Positions 7,582 through 13,520 of a DNA stretch of 14,123 nucleotides are shown piece by piece; position 1 is the first letter of the stretch, and every line of letters begins with the position of its first letter. The notes under the pieces were generated by a model that worked only from the letters and a program-made list of their open reading frames with translations, was not told where the DNA came from and ran no database searches. The position numbers and the translations under genes were made by a program. Source of the stretch: Dehalococcoidia bacterium (lineage in GTDB: Bacteria; Chloroflexota; Dehalococcoidia; Dehalococcoidales; UBA1222); NCBI GenBank assembly GCA_009783135.1, contig WRHS01000031.1, positions 1 through 14,123 on the forward strand, written 5' to 3'.

Positions 7582-8196
7582 TTATGCATTCATTATGTTG
7601 GCTGTTGTGCGTAATTCTTCGCGGAAAAGCGTGTTATAAAGAGGTCCGCGAGGCGTCAGATGGCTTTGAATTAAACTTATGAACTGTGCGCAGAAACTTG
7701 AATGTTGCGTCAATTCTGCTGAGTCAAGTGTCTGTCCTAGCTGCCGTTTTTCATGGGGATTTGCCTCGTCGCGTATGCGAGCCAGTGTCAGGTGTGGACA
7801 AAACTCTCTCTCCTCCAGCGTTAATCCATAGCGGCGCAGGAGTTGTGCTAAATTTGATTGCAGTGATTTTAAATCTGACAATCCTCCGCTTAATCCTACC
7901 CAAACAATGCGTGGACTTTCCATTTCTGGGAAAGCCCCCAATTTGTAAAGAGCCAAATGAAGGGGCATTTGCCCTATGGCAGCTTGTGACATAGCCTGCT
8001 TGACCTTTTCCAGTGATTTGTACGGAATTTCACCTAAGAAGCTGAGGGTAAGGTGGATGCTGTCTGAGGCTACCCATTTGGCGGGGCACCTGCATTTAAG
8101 TTGCAGATTTGTTTGGAGAACTGCCAGTTCAGAGCGAATTGATATGGGCAGTTCTATGGCGATAAATGCGCGCACCAAATCAACATTGCTTGGCAT
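7582..8196 (-). CDS. thpR: RNA 2',3'-cyclic phosphodiesterase (2H family)
   Basis: This 204-residue member of the 2H phosphoesterase family was historically called 2'-5' RNA ligase (LigT) and is now named ThpR. It hydrolyses 2',3'-cyclic phosphate RNA ends to 2'-phosphates. Both catalytic HxTx motifs are present: HLTL at 48-51 and HLTL at 135-138 within CPHLTLAR. The RAFIAIELP start and LIQSHLTPRGPLYNTL near the C-terminus are family hallmarks. About 15 extra residues follow the usual end. ATG 8196 is preferred because AGGTAG sits a few bases upstream. The gene overlaps the end of the amidohydrolase gene by 17 nt, so the two are probably co-transcribed and translationally coupled. The biological substrate in bacteria is still uncertain. 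Confidence 0.93.
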   Translation of the reverse strand: MPSNVDLVRAFIAIELPISIRSELAVLQTNLQLKCRCPAKWVASDSIHLTLSFLGEIPYKSLEKVKQAMSQAAIGQMPLHLALYKLGAFPEMESPRIVWVGLSGGLSDLKSLQSNLAQLLRRYGLTLEEREFCPHLTLARIRDEANPHEKRQLGQTLDSAELTQHSSFCAQFISLIQSHLTPRGPLYNTLFREELRTTANIMNA

Positions 8197-9037
8197 GTAT
8201 GCTACCTAGCAGTTTGGCAGCGTTGTTGCCTAATATGGACAGTTTCAGTTCGTTGCTAATTTCCAGATTATTTAGGTCTTTCAGCGCACGGGAATAAGGC
8301 ATAAGCGGAAAGTCGCTGCCGAAAAGTATGTGTTCGGTATCTATCAGATTGGATATATGGCTGTAGATTGACGGAGCATACAGAAACGGAGAGGCGGCAC
8401 TGTCAAACCACGTATTAGCCAATGCTTTTTTGACCTCTGGCATTAGGCTGTAAAAAGGTAATCCGCCACCCCAGTGTGCCAGCACGATTTTAAGCTCAGG
8501 AAAACGTGTGATGAATTGGTATAGGTATGCCGGAGTAAAATCCCCTTTGCCATGGTAGAAATGTCCAACTGGCTCTGATGAGTGAATTAAACATAATAAG
8601 CCGTTCTTGCTGAGAAAATTGGCAAGAGGTGTCCAAAGGCTGTCAAGAGCACTGTCAAGACTATCTGCCGAGGGTCTCATCTCTCCAATCCCTATAGCAC
8701 CTTTGTGGACACAGCGTTCAAGTTCACATAGCGCGGCATGGCTGTCTTCCGGATATACAGTAATCAGCCCTGCTAGTCTCTGAGGATAACGGGAAATTGC
8801 GTCCAGAATATAGTTGTTTCCTTCTTGGCACAGCGTCGTGCTGGACCATGCAAAGCCGCAAACTATGGACATGTCTATACCGGCGTTGTCCATGCTATGG
8901 ATCAATTCTTCAGCATCTGCCAAATGAGCTGCAGGTTGGCGGAACAACTCGGCAAAGCCGCTATCCGCTGCCATGTAACGCTCATGGTTATGAATTATCT
9001 CCGGAGGAAAAATGTGTGTGTGGGAGTCAACTATCAT
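8180..9037 (-). CDS. amidohydrolase_2-family metal-dependent hydrolase
   Basis: This is a 285-residue TIM-barrel hydrolase of the Amidohydrolase_2 group (related to ACMSD and resorcylate decarboxylase). The metal ligands are visible: H6 and H8 in DSHTHIF, H152 in CLIHSSE, H188 in VLAHWGGG and D242 in FGSDFP. E119 in GIGEMR may also bind metal. Substrates in this family include carboxylated aromatics and cyclic amides, and the sequence does not choose among them. I set the start at ATG 9037, giving the typical MIVDSHTH. An upstream start at 9091 would translate through a terminator hairpin and is unlikely. The extended -10 ends 6 nt before this ATG, so the mRNA is probably leaderless. The next gene, thpR, overlaps its 3' end. 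Confidence 0.9.
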   Translation of the reverse strand: MIVDSHTHIFPPEIIHNHERYMAADSGFAELFRQPAAHLADAEELIHSMDNAGIDMSIVCGFAWSSTTLCQEGNNYILDAISRYPQRLAGLITVYPEDSHAALCELERCVHKGAIGIGEMRPSADSLDSALDSLWTPLANFLSKNGLLCLIHSSEPVGHFYHGKGDFTPAYLYQFITRFPELKIVLAHWGGGLPFYSLMPEVKKALANTWFDSAASPFLYAPSIYSHISNLIDTEHILFGSDFPLMPYSRALKDLNNLEISNELKLSILGNNAAKLLGSIHAKQC

Positions 9038-9043
9038 GCATGG

Positions 9044-9052
9044 ATTATAACA
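9044..9052 (-). promoter_or_regulatory. extended -10 promoter of the amidohydrolase-thpR operon, leaderless
   Basis: TGT plus TATAAT on the minus strand (9052-9044) predicts a start at 9037, which is the A of the ATG. There is no -35, because the L25 terminator hairpin (ending at 9058) occupies that region. Confidence 0.6.
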
Positions 9053-9087
9053 TAGAAAAAGAGAGGGCTTGTACAAGCCCTCTCTTT
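9050..9087 (-). terminator. rho-independent terminator of the L25 gene
   Basis: A perfect 30-bp palindrome (9058-9087, GC-rich in the middle) begins 19 bases past the L25 stop. On the minus strand it runs into TTTTTCT. This is one of the strongest intrinsic terminators in the window. Confidence 0.9.
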
Positions 9088-9106
9088 GCAACTTTGGTGA
9101 TACGGA

Positions 9107-9757
9107 TTATTTCTTTTCGCCTTTGTTCTCTGCTGCGGCTGGTTCGCCTTTGCCTGCATCCGCCTGAGAAGCGGTGGAACTCGTGCTTTCCTTGTCCTCA
9201 GCTATAAGGCTAATCTTAACGATAATCTGGTCCGGATTGGCATCTATTGTCACACCGGGATTAAGCTGGAGGTCGCGTACGGTGATCACCTGATTGCTGC
9301 TTGTCAGCACTCCCAAATCAATGTCGATTTGCGGCGGGAGATCATCTGGTAAACTTTCAACGGTGAGTTCATTTGCAATTTGTTCCAAGATGTTGTTCTT
9401 TTGCTTGAGAGCCGGAGCGGTACCTTTGAAAATGATAGGTAACGCCACTTTGATTTTCTCGGACTTGTTGATTTGGTATAGGTCGACGTGTAATAACAAG
9501 CCGGTAAGGGCGTCGCGTTGAATCTCGCGAATAAAAACACTACGCGCTCCCTTTTCTCCGCCGATATTGATGTTCAGTAATCGCGTTGTGCCCTTGCGAT
9601 TAATCATATCCTGCAGTGCATCGGTGTCGCACTGCAGAGCCAGCGATTCCATTCCATGCCCGAAAAGATGGACGGGGGTTTGTCCTTGGCGTCGCAGAAA
9701 ACGGATCTTTTTGCCTGTTATCTCTCTCTTGCTGACTGTCAATCCTGTATTTGCCAT
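9107..9757 (-). CDS. rplY: 50S ribosomal protein L25/general stress protein Ctc
   Basis: This 216-residue protein binds 5S rRNA in the large ribosomal subunit. The N-terminal L25 domain (about 5-93) starts LTVSKREITGKKIRFLRRQG and contains the RSVFIREIQRD and HVDLYQI strands. A TL5/Ctc C-terminal beta domain (about 100-186) includes LEQIANELTVESLPDDLP. The last 30 residues form a low-complexity Ser/Ala/Gly/Glu/Lys tail. The two-domain length matches Ctc/TL5 rather than the short E. coli L25. ATG 9757 has AGGAGG (9768-9773) as ribosome site. A good promoter upstream and a strong terminator downstream make it a single-gene unit. The symbol rplY (ctc) follows the family. Confidence 0.95.
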   Translation of the reverse strand: MANTGLTVSKREITGKKIRFLRRQGQTPVHLFGHGMESLALQCDTDALQDMINRKGTTRLLNINIGGEKGARSVFIREIQRDALTGLLLHVDLYQINKSEKIKVALPIIFKGTAPALKQKNNILEQIANELTVESLPDDLPPQIDIDLGVLTSSNQVITVRDLQLNPGVTIDANPDQIIVKISLIAEDKESTSSTASQADAGKGEPAAAENKGEKK

Positions 9758-9789
9758 TGTAAAAGTACCTCCTAGCTTATATTAGCCTT

Positions 9790-9817
9790 ATTATATTTTT
9801 TGATAGAGATTTGGCAA
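9790..9817 (-). promoter_or_regulatory. L25/Ctc promoter
   Basis: On the minus strand TTGCCA (9817-9812) and a perfect TATAAT (9795-9790) are 16 bp apart, giving a start near 9783 and a leader of about 25 nt containing AGGAGG. This looks like a strong housekeeping promoter. Confidence 0.75.
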
Positions 9818-9823
9818 TTTATG

Positions 9824-10219
9824 TCAGATAAGCCCCCAGTCAATATATCCCTGTTTAATACTTGCCAAATATTCGGCTGATGGTTTGCCTTCATCATTGT
9901 GCCGTCTCCGTACAAAAGTTATGGCATCTACTGTCTCTCCTGTGTCGCGAAAGACACAAACTTTGGCAGTGGTATATTCCGGCCCCTCATATCGGGCCAA
10001 TCGCTCCAAATCCTGCTCGTTAACTTCGTACAAACCACCCTGAACTTTATCGCCGCCGGACTGCAAAACGCTTGCCACTGCGCCGCGCCATGTACGCGAC
10101 CAACCAGCAAAAACCAATTTATGGTTGGGGAGCGTCGCACTGTAACGCGCTTTGACGTTAGGTGCGCGCTCGGACATCTGTTTGCGGTTCAAATTTGAAG
10201 CGTAGGCAAAATAAAACAC
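9824..10219 (-). CDS. gamma-glutamylcyclotransferase-like (AIG2/GGCT) protein
   Basis: This is a 131-residue protein of the GGCT/BtrG-like fold. The family's N-terminal motif YASNL is at residues 6-10 and forms the substrate-binding loop. A glutamate in ARYEGP (E78) matches the catalytic acid. VVFAGWSRTWRG-like sequence and GGLYEV also fit. Known members release 5-oxoproline from gamma-glutamyl amines or peptides; the substrate here is unknown. The start is GTG 10219 with GAGGA (10225-10229) five bases upstream. The product ends at WGLI, somewhat shorter than many relatives but with both key motifs. It is divergent from the DUF5679 gene across about 215 bp and lies upstream of, but not clearly joined to, the L25 gene, which has its own promoter. 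Confidence 0.87.
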   Translation of the reverse strand: MFYFAYASNLNRKQMSERAPNVKARYSATLPNHKLVFAGWSRTWRGAVASVLQSGGDKVQGGLYEVNEQDLERLARYEGPEYTTAKVCVFRDTGETVDAITFVRRRHNDEGKPSAEYLASIKQGYIDWGLI

Positions 10220-10373
10220 TATTGTCCTCGTGCAATAAACTAGCTACCATGCCTAAACGGGCGATTTCTATCCAAAGTCCATATGATAGCTGTTTTTGAC
10301 TGCTGCGTCAAAGAACGGCGTAAACTCGGTGCTAATATTTCCAGGAAACATTTTCCGGTTTGTTTCAAAGCTA
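10220..10373. other. divergent intergenic region with two short inverted repeats
   Basis: No gene is supported here. It holds TTTGAC/GTCAAA arms around six bases (10295-10312) and GGAAA/TTTCC arms around CAT (10344-10356). Either could be an operator for the GGCT-like gene (minus) or the DUF5679 gene (+). I found no convincing promoter for the GGCT-like gene. Confidence 0.35.
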
Positions 10374-10403
10374 TTGACATTTGCGTTATAAATAGTCTAT
10401 CCT
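10374..10403 (+). promoter_or_regulatory. DUF5679 gene promoter
   Basis: A perfect TTGACA (10374-10379) and TATCCT (10398-10403) are 18 bp apart. The start near 10410 leaves a 25-nt leader with AAAGGAGG (10421-10428), six bases before the ATG. Confidence 0.7.
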
Positions 10404-10434
10404 AGCAACCAAACTCAAACAAAGGAGGCATTCC

Positions 10435-10572
10435 ATGCAAGGTTATTGTGTTAAGTGTCGCGACAAAAAAGAGATGAAGACCCCCAAGGCCATTACCATG
10501 AAGAACGGCCGCCCAGCCACCCAGGGTGTTTGTCCCTCCTGTGGCACCAAAATGTTCAAAATCGGCAAATAA
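10435..10572 (+). CDS. 45-residue DUF5679-type zinc-ribbon protein
   Basis: This tiny protein begins MQGYCVKCRDKKEM and ends with VCPSCGTKMFKIGK. Two CxxC pairs (C5/C8 and C33/C36) form a zinc ribbon. The spacing, the KNGRPATQG loop and the final KMFKIGK match DUF5679 as I remember it from Chloroflexota and some other bacteria; no function is established. The gene has a perfect -35, a near-perfect ribosome site and a perfect 15-bp terminator. Its codons are strongly biased (all four Thr are ACC, both Ala are GCC), unlike its neighbours. All this points to high expression of a monocistronic mRNA of about 220 nt. The highly basic protein (many Lys) could bind RNA or the ribosome, but that is inference. 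Confidence 0.88.
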   Translation: MQGYCVKCRDKKEMKTPKAITMKNGRPATQGVCPSCGTKMFKIGK

Positions 10573-10592
10573 TTCTTTTCCGGTTCTAGTTG

Positions 10593-10632
10593 AAGAGGTC
10601 CCAATGCTGGCATTGGGACCTCTTTCTTTATA
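10593..10632 (+). terminator. rho-independent terminator after the DUF5679 gene
   Basis: Perfect 15-base arms (10593-10607 and 10610-10624) are followed by TCTTTATA. The hairpin starts 20 nt after the stop codon. Confidence 0.92.
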
Positions 10633-10650
10633 GAAAAATGGTGGAATGGT

Positions 10651-10679
10651 TTGACAATCTTAAAGTAGCAGTTTATATT
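10651..10679 (+). promoter_or_regulatory. promoter of the 341-residue unknown gene
   Basis: TTGACA (10651-10656), a 17-bp spacer and TATATT (10674-10679) give a near-consensus promoter. The start near 10686 means the transcript opens almost directly with the hairpin at 10689-10708. Confidence 0.75.
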
Positions 10680-10688
10680 GACGTTGTT

Positions 10689-10708
10689 TGCGGCAGGCAT
10701 TTGCCGCA
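10689..10708 (+). other. 5'-leader hairpin before the 341-residue gene
   Basis: TGCGGCA and TGCCGCA form a 7-bp stem around a six-base loop at the very 5' end of the predicted mRNA, three bases before the ribosome site AAGGTG (10711-10716). It could stabilise the mRNA or be a protein-binding site. It lacks a T-run, so it is not a terminator. Confidence 0.45.
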
Positions 10709-10724
10709 GTAAGGTGTTTAGCGT

Positions 10725-11750
10725 ATGAAGGCCTATGGTGAACCGGTTCCGATTGATACGTTACCTCGTTTAAATGAATACGGTGCTGATGACCTCTTTA
10801 TATGCTGTGCCAGTTTTGAAGAACGCTGCCTTTCGGGAGCGTTGCGTCTTGGCGCAGGTTTTCGGGTGCGCTACAGTATTGTTTTTGTTATTGAAGAGCC
10901 CTTTTATACCAAGGAAGTAGATGCCAATCTTTCTAAGTTACAGGGGCAGTTAAGCCGCCACACCGGTGAAGGTGTTTATATCATTCGTTGCCAGCGAGAC
11001 AATCCGGCGGAAGCAATCAGTCAGCTGAAGAACATTTGGCAGAAGATCAAACCAAAAGACAGCGATGAGCCTTATGTCACACTGGACATCAGCGGCTTTA
11101 CCAAGATTTACTTGCTGCAGTTGCTGTATTTTATAGTTGCCGAGCAGAATCTTGGTATCCCGCGAATCATCCATACTACGCAGTCATACATGCCGACAAA
11201 GCTGACGCGCGGTGTGGAGCAGATTACGACAGTAGCCAATTTTTTTGGCACCATTTCGTTTGAGAAGCAAACACTGTTGGTGCTGTTGTTGGGATTCGAG
11301 CCTGAACGCAGTCTGAGCGTATGGAAGCATTTTAATCCGGCCCGTACGATTGCTTTAATTAGCAATCCGCCGCGCGATGGGCAAATGGATTACCTGGAAT
11401 ATGCGCAAAAGAACAACGCATTCCTGCTGGCACAACCCGGCGTGGAACTGCGCGATATGCCGCCTGATGACCCATACGGCGTTCGTAATATTCTGGAAAA
11501 CATCTATCATGAAGTGCGGGATGTCGCCAATATGGTGGTCGGTCCGTTCGGAACCAAACCGCAGACTATGGGGGTATTTCTTTTCTGCCTAGAACACCCG
11601 AAAGTGCAAGTCGTTTATTCCTATCCTACCAGCTACACGAGGTCATACCTGCAACGCCAGCCTGGTGTAACACTTTTGTTGCCTATGGCGCCTGCGTTAG
11701 GGGTAGACATACGCAGACGCATGCTTGAAGAGGAAGAGCCATCTGATTGA
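10725..11750 (+). CDS. unknown protein with two similar Rossmann-like halves
   Basis: This is a 341-residue soluble protein; I cannot assign a family. It contains an internal duplication. Half 1 (about 22-160) has a hydrophobic strand then FEERCLS (31-37), DISGFTK (121-127) and IIHTTQSY (148-155). Half 2 (about 182-310) has a hydrophobic strand then FEPERSLS (191-198), GPFGTKPQ (273-280) and VVYSYPTSY (296-304). The offset between halves is 150-160 residues. Alternating strands and helices suggest two Rossmann-like units. The Gly-x-TK after a strand recalls the ligand loop of CARF-type nucleotide sensors, but that is inference. The C-terminus is acidic (EEEEPSD). ATG 10725 follows AAGGTG at good spacing, and a near-consensus promoter and a leader hairpin precede it. 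The next gene has its own promoter, so this is likely a single-gene unit. Confidence 0.8.
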   Translation: MKAYGEPVPIDTLPRLNEYGADDLFICCASFEERCLSGALRLGAGFRVRYSIVFVIEEPFYTKEVDANLSKLQGQLSRHTGEGVYIIRCQRDNPAEAISQLKNIWQKIKPKDSDEPYVTLDISGFTKIYLLQLLYFIVAEQNLGIPRIIHTTQSYMPTKLTRGVEQITTVANFFGTISFEKQTLLVLLLGFEPERSLSVWKHFNPARTIALISNPPRDGQMDYLEYAQKNNAFLLAQPGVELRDMPPDDPYGVRNILENIYHEVRDVANMVVGPFGTKPQTMGVFLFCLEHPKVQVVYSYPTSYTRSYLQRQPGVTLLLPMAPALGVDIRRRMLEEEEPSD

Positions 11751-11895
11751 AATGGATGACAACAATTGTTGCCATGACATTCGTACCGAATTTTTATACT
11801 CCCGCATAGCTGTGACGCGCATTAAAGAGAGTATTTATTATCAAATTGGGTTTATTTTGCGAGATGGTCTCATTGACATGAGATGGAAGAGCCCC
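11751..11895. other. intergenic spacer without a supported gene
   Basis: It begins with a perfect 12-bp palindrome CAACAATTGTTG (11760-11771), nine bases past the stop of the 341-residue gene. No T-run follows, so it is not a clear terminator. A 54-codon open frame from ATG 11752 runs through the spacer and into the next promoter; it lacks a proper ribosome site and resembles nothing I know. Confidence 0.3.
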
Positions 11896-11923
11896 TTGAC
11901 AAGCATGGCCAGTTGACTATACA
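11896..11923 (+). promoter_or_regulatory. promoter of the helix-turn-helix/coiled-coil gene
   Basis: TTGACA (11896-11901) and TATACA (11918-11923) are 16 bp apart. The start would fall near 11930, about five bases before ATG 11935, leaving no room for a ribosome site. TTGAC also occurs at 11873 and 11913, giving three copies in 45 bp. Confidence 0.55.
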
Positions 11924-11934
11924 CTGTCAATGCT

Positions 11935-12357
11935 ATGACAAATCAAAGTTTCAATATTAATGAGGCTGCCCAAAAGCTTAATGTTTCCACCCGCACGATT
12001 CGCCGCTATATTAAAGCCGGTAAGCTGAAGGCTGAACTGGTCAAAGGCAGTTTCGGCGATGAATATCGCATATTGGAACTGCCGCCGCAGTTGGATCCAA
12101 ATTTGGATCTAAATGGAAACGAAGAAGCCGAACGCAGTAAATCTGTGAGTAAAAGCACAGGTGCAACCGGCGATAGCTTTGATCTGATTCGTGAGTTGCA
12201 GGAAAAAAACTTGGCGTTGGCTGCACAGCTTGGAGCGGCAGCCGAACGCATCCGCAATTTGGAAAACCAAGTTAAACTGCTGGCGCCGCCTAAGACTGAA
12301 ACTCCTGCTTCAAAACCTTTCTGGCGCCGCTGGTTCGGGGGACAAAAGAAAGACTAA
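11935..12357 (+). CDS. helix-turn-helix protein with coiled coil and Trp/Arg tail
   Basis: This 140-residue protein has three parts. Residues 6-48 form a MerR/excisionase-type helix-turn-helix (INEAAQKLNVSTRTIRRYI, then the wing LVKGSFGDEYRI). An acidic, Ser-rich linker covers about 50-80. Residues 82-115 form a predicted coiled coil with heptad-spaced Leu/Ile (LIRELQEKNLALAAQLG). The C-terminus is KPFWRRWFGGQKKD (127-140), a short basic amphipathic stretch of the kind that docks on membranes. DNA binding through the first part and dimerisation through the second are likely; membrane tethering is inference. RacA is an analogue of this general design, not a demonstrated relative. It could also be a plasmid- or phage-derived regulator. 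The mRNA appears nearly leaderless, and the gene ends at a strong terminator. Confidence 0.82.
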   Translation: MTNQSFNINEAAQKLNVSTRTIRRYIKAGKLKAELVKGSFGDEYRILELPPQLDPNLDLNGNEEAERSKSVSKSTGATGDSFDLIRELQEKNLALAAQLGAAAERIRNLENQVKLLAPPKTETPASKPFWRRWFGGQKKD

Positions 12358-12384
12358 TCGGTGACACCGACACTTTGATAATAT

Positions 12385-12418
12385 AAGACATCCATTCCAT
12401 CGGAATGGATGTCTTTTT
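12385..12418 (+). terminator. rho-independent terminator, possibly bidirectional
   Basis: Perfect 14-base arms (12385-12398 and 12402-12415) around ATC run into five Ts on the + strand. On the minus strand the hairpin is followed by TATATTATC, so it may also end the convergent tRNA-Leu transcript. Confidence 0.92.
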
Positions 12419-12457
12419 ACGCAAACACTAATAACGGGGACAATGTGAGCCGATAAG

Positions 12458-12539
12458 TGCCGGGGGAGGGGGTCGAACCCACAAGGATTTCTCCGGAGGA
12501 TTTTAAGTCCTCTGCGTCTGCCTATTCCGCCACCCCGGC
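12458..12539 (-). tRNA. tRNA-Leu(UAA)
   Basis: This is an 82-nt class II tRNA. The acceptor GCCGGGG (12539-12533) pairs with CCCCGGC (12465-12459), with A as discriminator. The anticodon loop CTTAAAA reads UAA. A long variable arm and the T loop TTCGACC are present. The 3' CCA is not encoded (the next bases are CTT), so it must be added by the CCA-adding enzyme. Confidence 0.96.
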
Positions 12540-12549
12540 ATGAGAACAC

Positions 12550-12578
12550 ATTGTACTATTTAATCGGGCAGCTTACAA
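12550..12578 (-). promoter_or_regulatory. tRNA-Leu(UAA) promoter
   Basis: TTGTAA (12578-12573) and TACAAT (12555-12550) on the minus strand are 17 bp apart. The start near 12543 leaves about four bases before the mature 5' end. A perfect 14-bp palindrome TCAGCTTAAGCTGA (12581-12594) abuts the -35. Confidence 0.7.
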
Positions 12579-12653
12579 ATTCAGCTTAAGCTGAGGTATC
12601 CTTCCCGCCTATTGTTTAACCTGCATGAGGGAGCGTGTGTGAGATTTGAGGAC

Positions 12654-13463
12654 CTATTTTTGTGCTATCGGTATTTGAAGTTCAGTCAGCCAGTTTTCTT
12701 CGCTCTCTTTATTCCAAATACCATCAATATAACTTTCCCTAGGGTTGTCTGCCGCAACATAAGAGTTGTCCTCAATCCATTTAAAAGCGTAGGCGTATGC
12801 CTGTGAAAGTCCTGAGTAATGGCCTTGGTGTAACACAGATATCGCGGTCGTGGGAGCTAATTGCTTAAATTTGATGTCATCAGAATCAGGCCGCATTTTG
12901 TCTATGGCCTCGCAAAACTCGACATTAAGGTCCTTCTCTTTATACTCCCCATCAAGATAAACTATAAAGCAATATTCTGGGGTAGCGCATTTTATGTCGG
13001 GGTACTTTCTTTTGACGCTCTCTCCAATTGCGGGAATTAGCCCAAAGTATGCATTGTAATCCGGTACGGTCATTATTTTGGAATAGACAGTGCATTTTGG
13101 TAGTTCTTTGATAGTTGCGACGTAGTTCATAAAATTTGCCTCATATTTTCCTTGTAGGATAAATTCAATCCGGGAGAGTTGCTTGGTTCCTTCGGCGAGT
13201 TCAGAAAGAAGTTCTGCTTTGCGTTTCTGTAAAATGATTGCAGAATCATGCCCTGATAAAATCAGCTTAATCTCGTCAATGGATAATCCGACCTGCCTGA
13301 ATGCCTGTATCTTATGAAGTTTCACAAGTTGTTCGGTTGCGTAGAAACGATAACTTGTGAACTTATCAGTTTCGACAGGTTTCAAAAGGCTGATTTCATC
13401 ATAGTAGCGGAGTGTTTTGACGGTTGTTTTGCTCATTTTGGAAAATTCGCCGATACGAAACAT
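12654..13463 (-). CDS. MerR-family regulator with GyrI-like effector domain
   Basis: This 269-residue activator resembles BmrR/BltR-type multidrug or stress sensors. The MerR winged helix-turn-helix spans residues 1-70 (FRIGEFSKMSKTTVKTLRYY, DEISLLKP, FTSYRFY). A dimerisation helix covers about 75-110. A GyrI-like ligand-binding domain runs from about 115 to 268, ending in the typical strand ENWLTELQIPI. No Cys cluster for metal is visible, so a small organic molecule or peptide is the more likely ligand. ATG 13463 has AAGGAG about nine bases upstream. The promoter (13490-13520) has the long-spacer MerR form with a dyad in the spacer, implying autoregulation. No efflux pump or other target lies next to it in this window, so its regulon may be itself or distant genes. 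Confidence 0.93.
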   Translation of the reverse strand: MFRIGEFSKMSKTTVKTLRYYDEISLLKPVETDKFTSYRFYATEQLVKLHKIQAFRQVGLSIDEIKLILSGHDSAIILQKRKAELLSELAEGTKQLSRIEFILQGKYEANFMNYVATIKELPKCTVYSKIMTVPDYNAYFGLIPAIGESVKRKYPDIKCATPEYCFIVYLDGEYKEKDLNVEFCEAIDKMRPDSDDIKFKQLAPTTAISVLHQGHYSGLSQAYAYAFKWIEDNSYVAADNPRESYIDGIWNKESEENWLTELQIPIAQK

Positions 13464-13489
13464 TTAGCCATCTCCTTCGTTGTAAGACC

Positions 13490-13520
13490 ATCCTATAGTC
13501 TCCCGTAAAGGGAGAGTCAA
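13490..13520 (-). promoter_or_regulatory. MerR-type promoter and operator
   Basis: On the minus strand TTGACT (13520-13515) and TAGGAT (13495-13490) are 19 bp apart, the over-long spacer that MerR activators correct by twisting DNA. The spacer contains a dyad, TCTCCC / GGGAGA (13499-13515) around five bases. An alternative -10, TATAGG, would give 17 bp. Confidence 0.75.

Noticed and set aside
9038..9091. A longer N-terminus for the amidohydrolase
   Set aside because: The extra residues are encoded by the L25 terminator hairpin and the promoter, and family members begin at MIVDSHTH.
11752..11916. A short + strand frame in the spacer after the 341-residue gene
   Set aside because: It has no ribosome site at a suitable distance, runs across the next gene's promoter, and its product resembles nothing recognisable.
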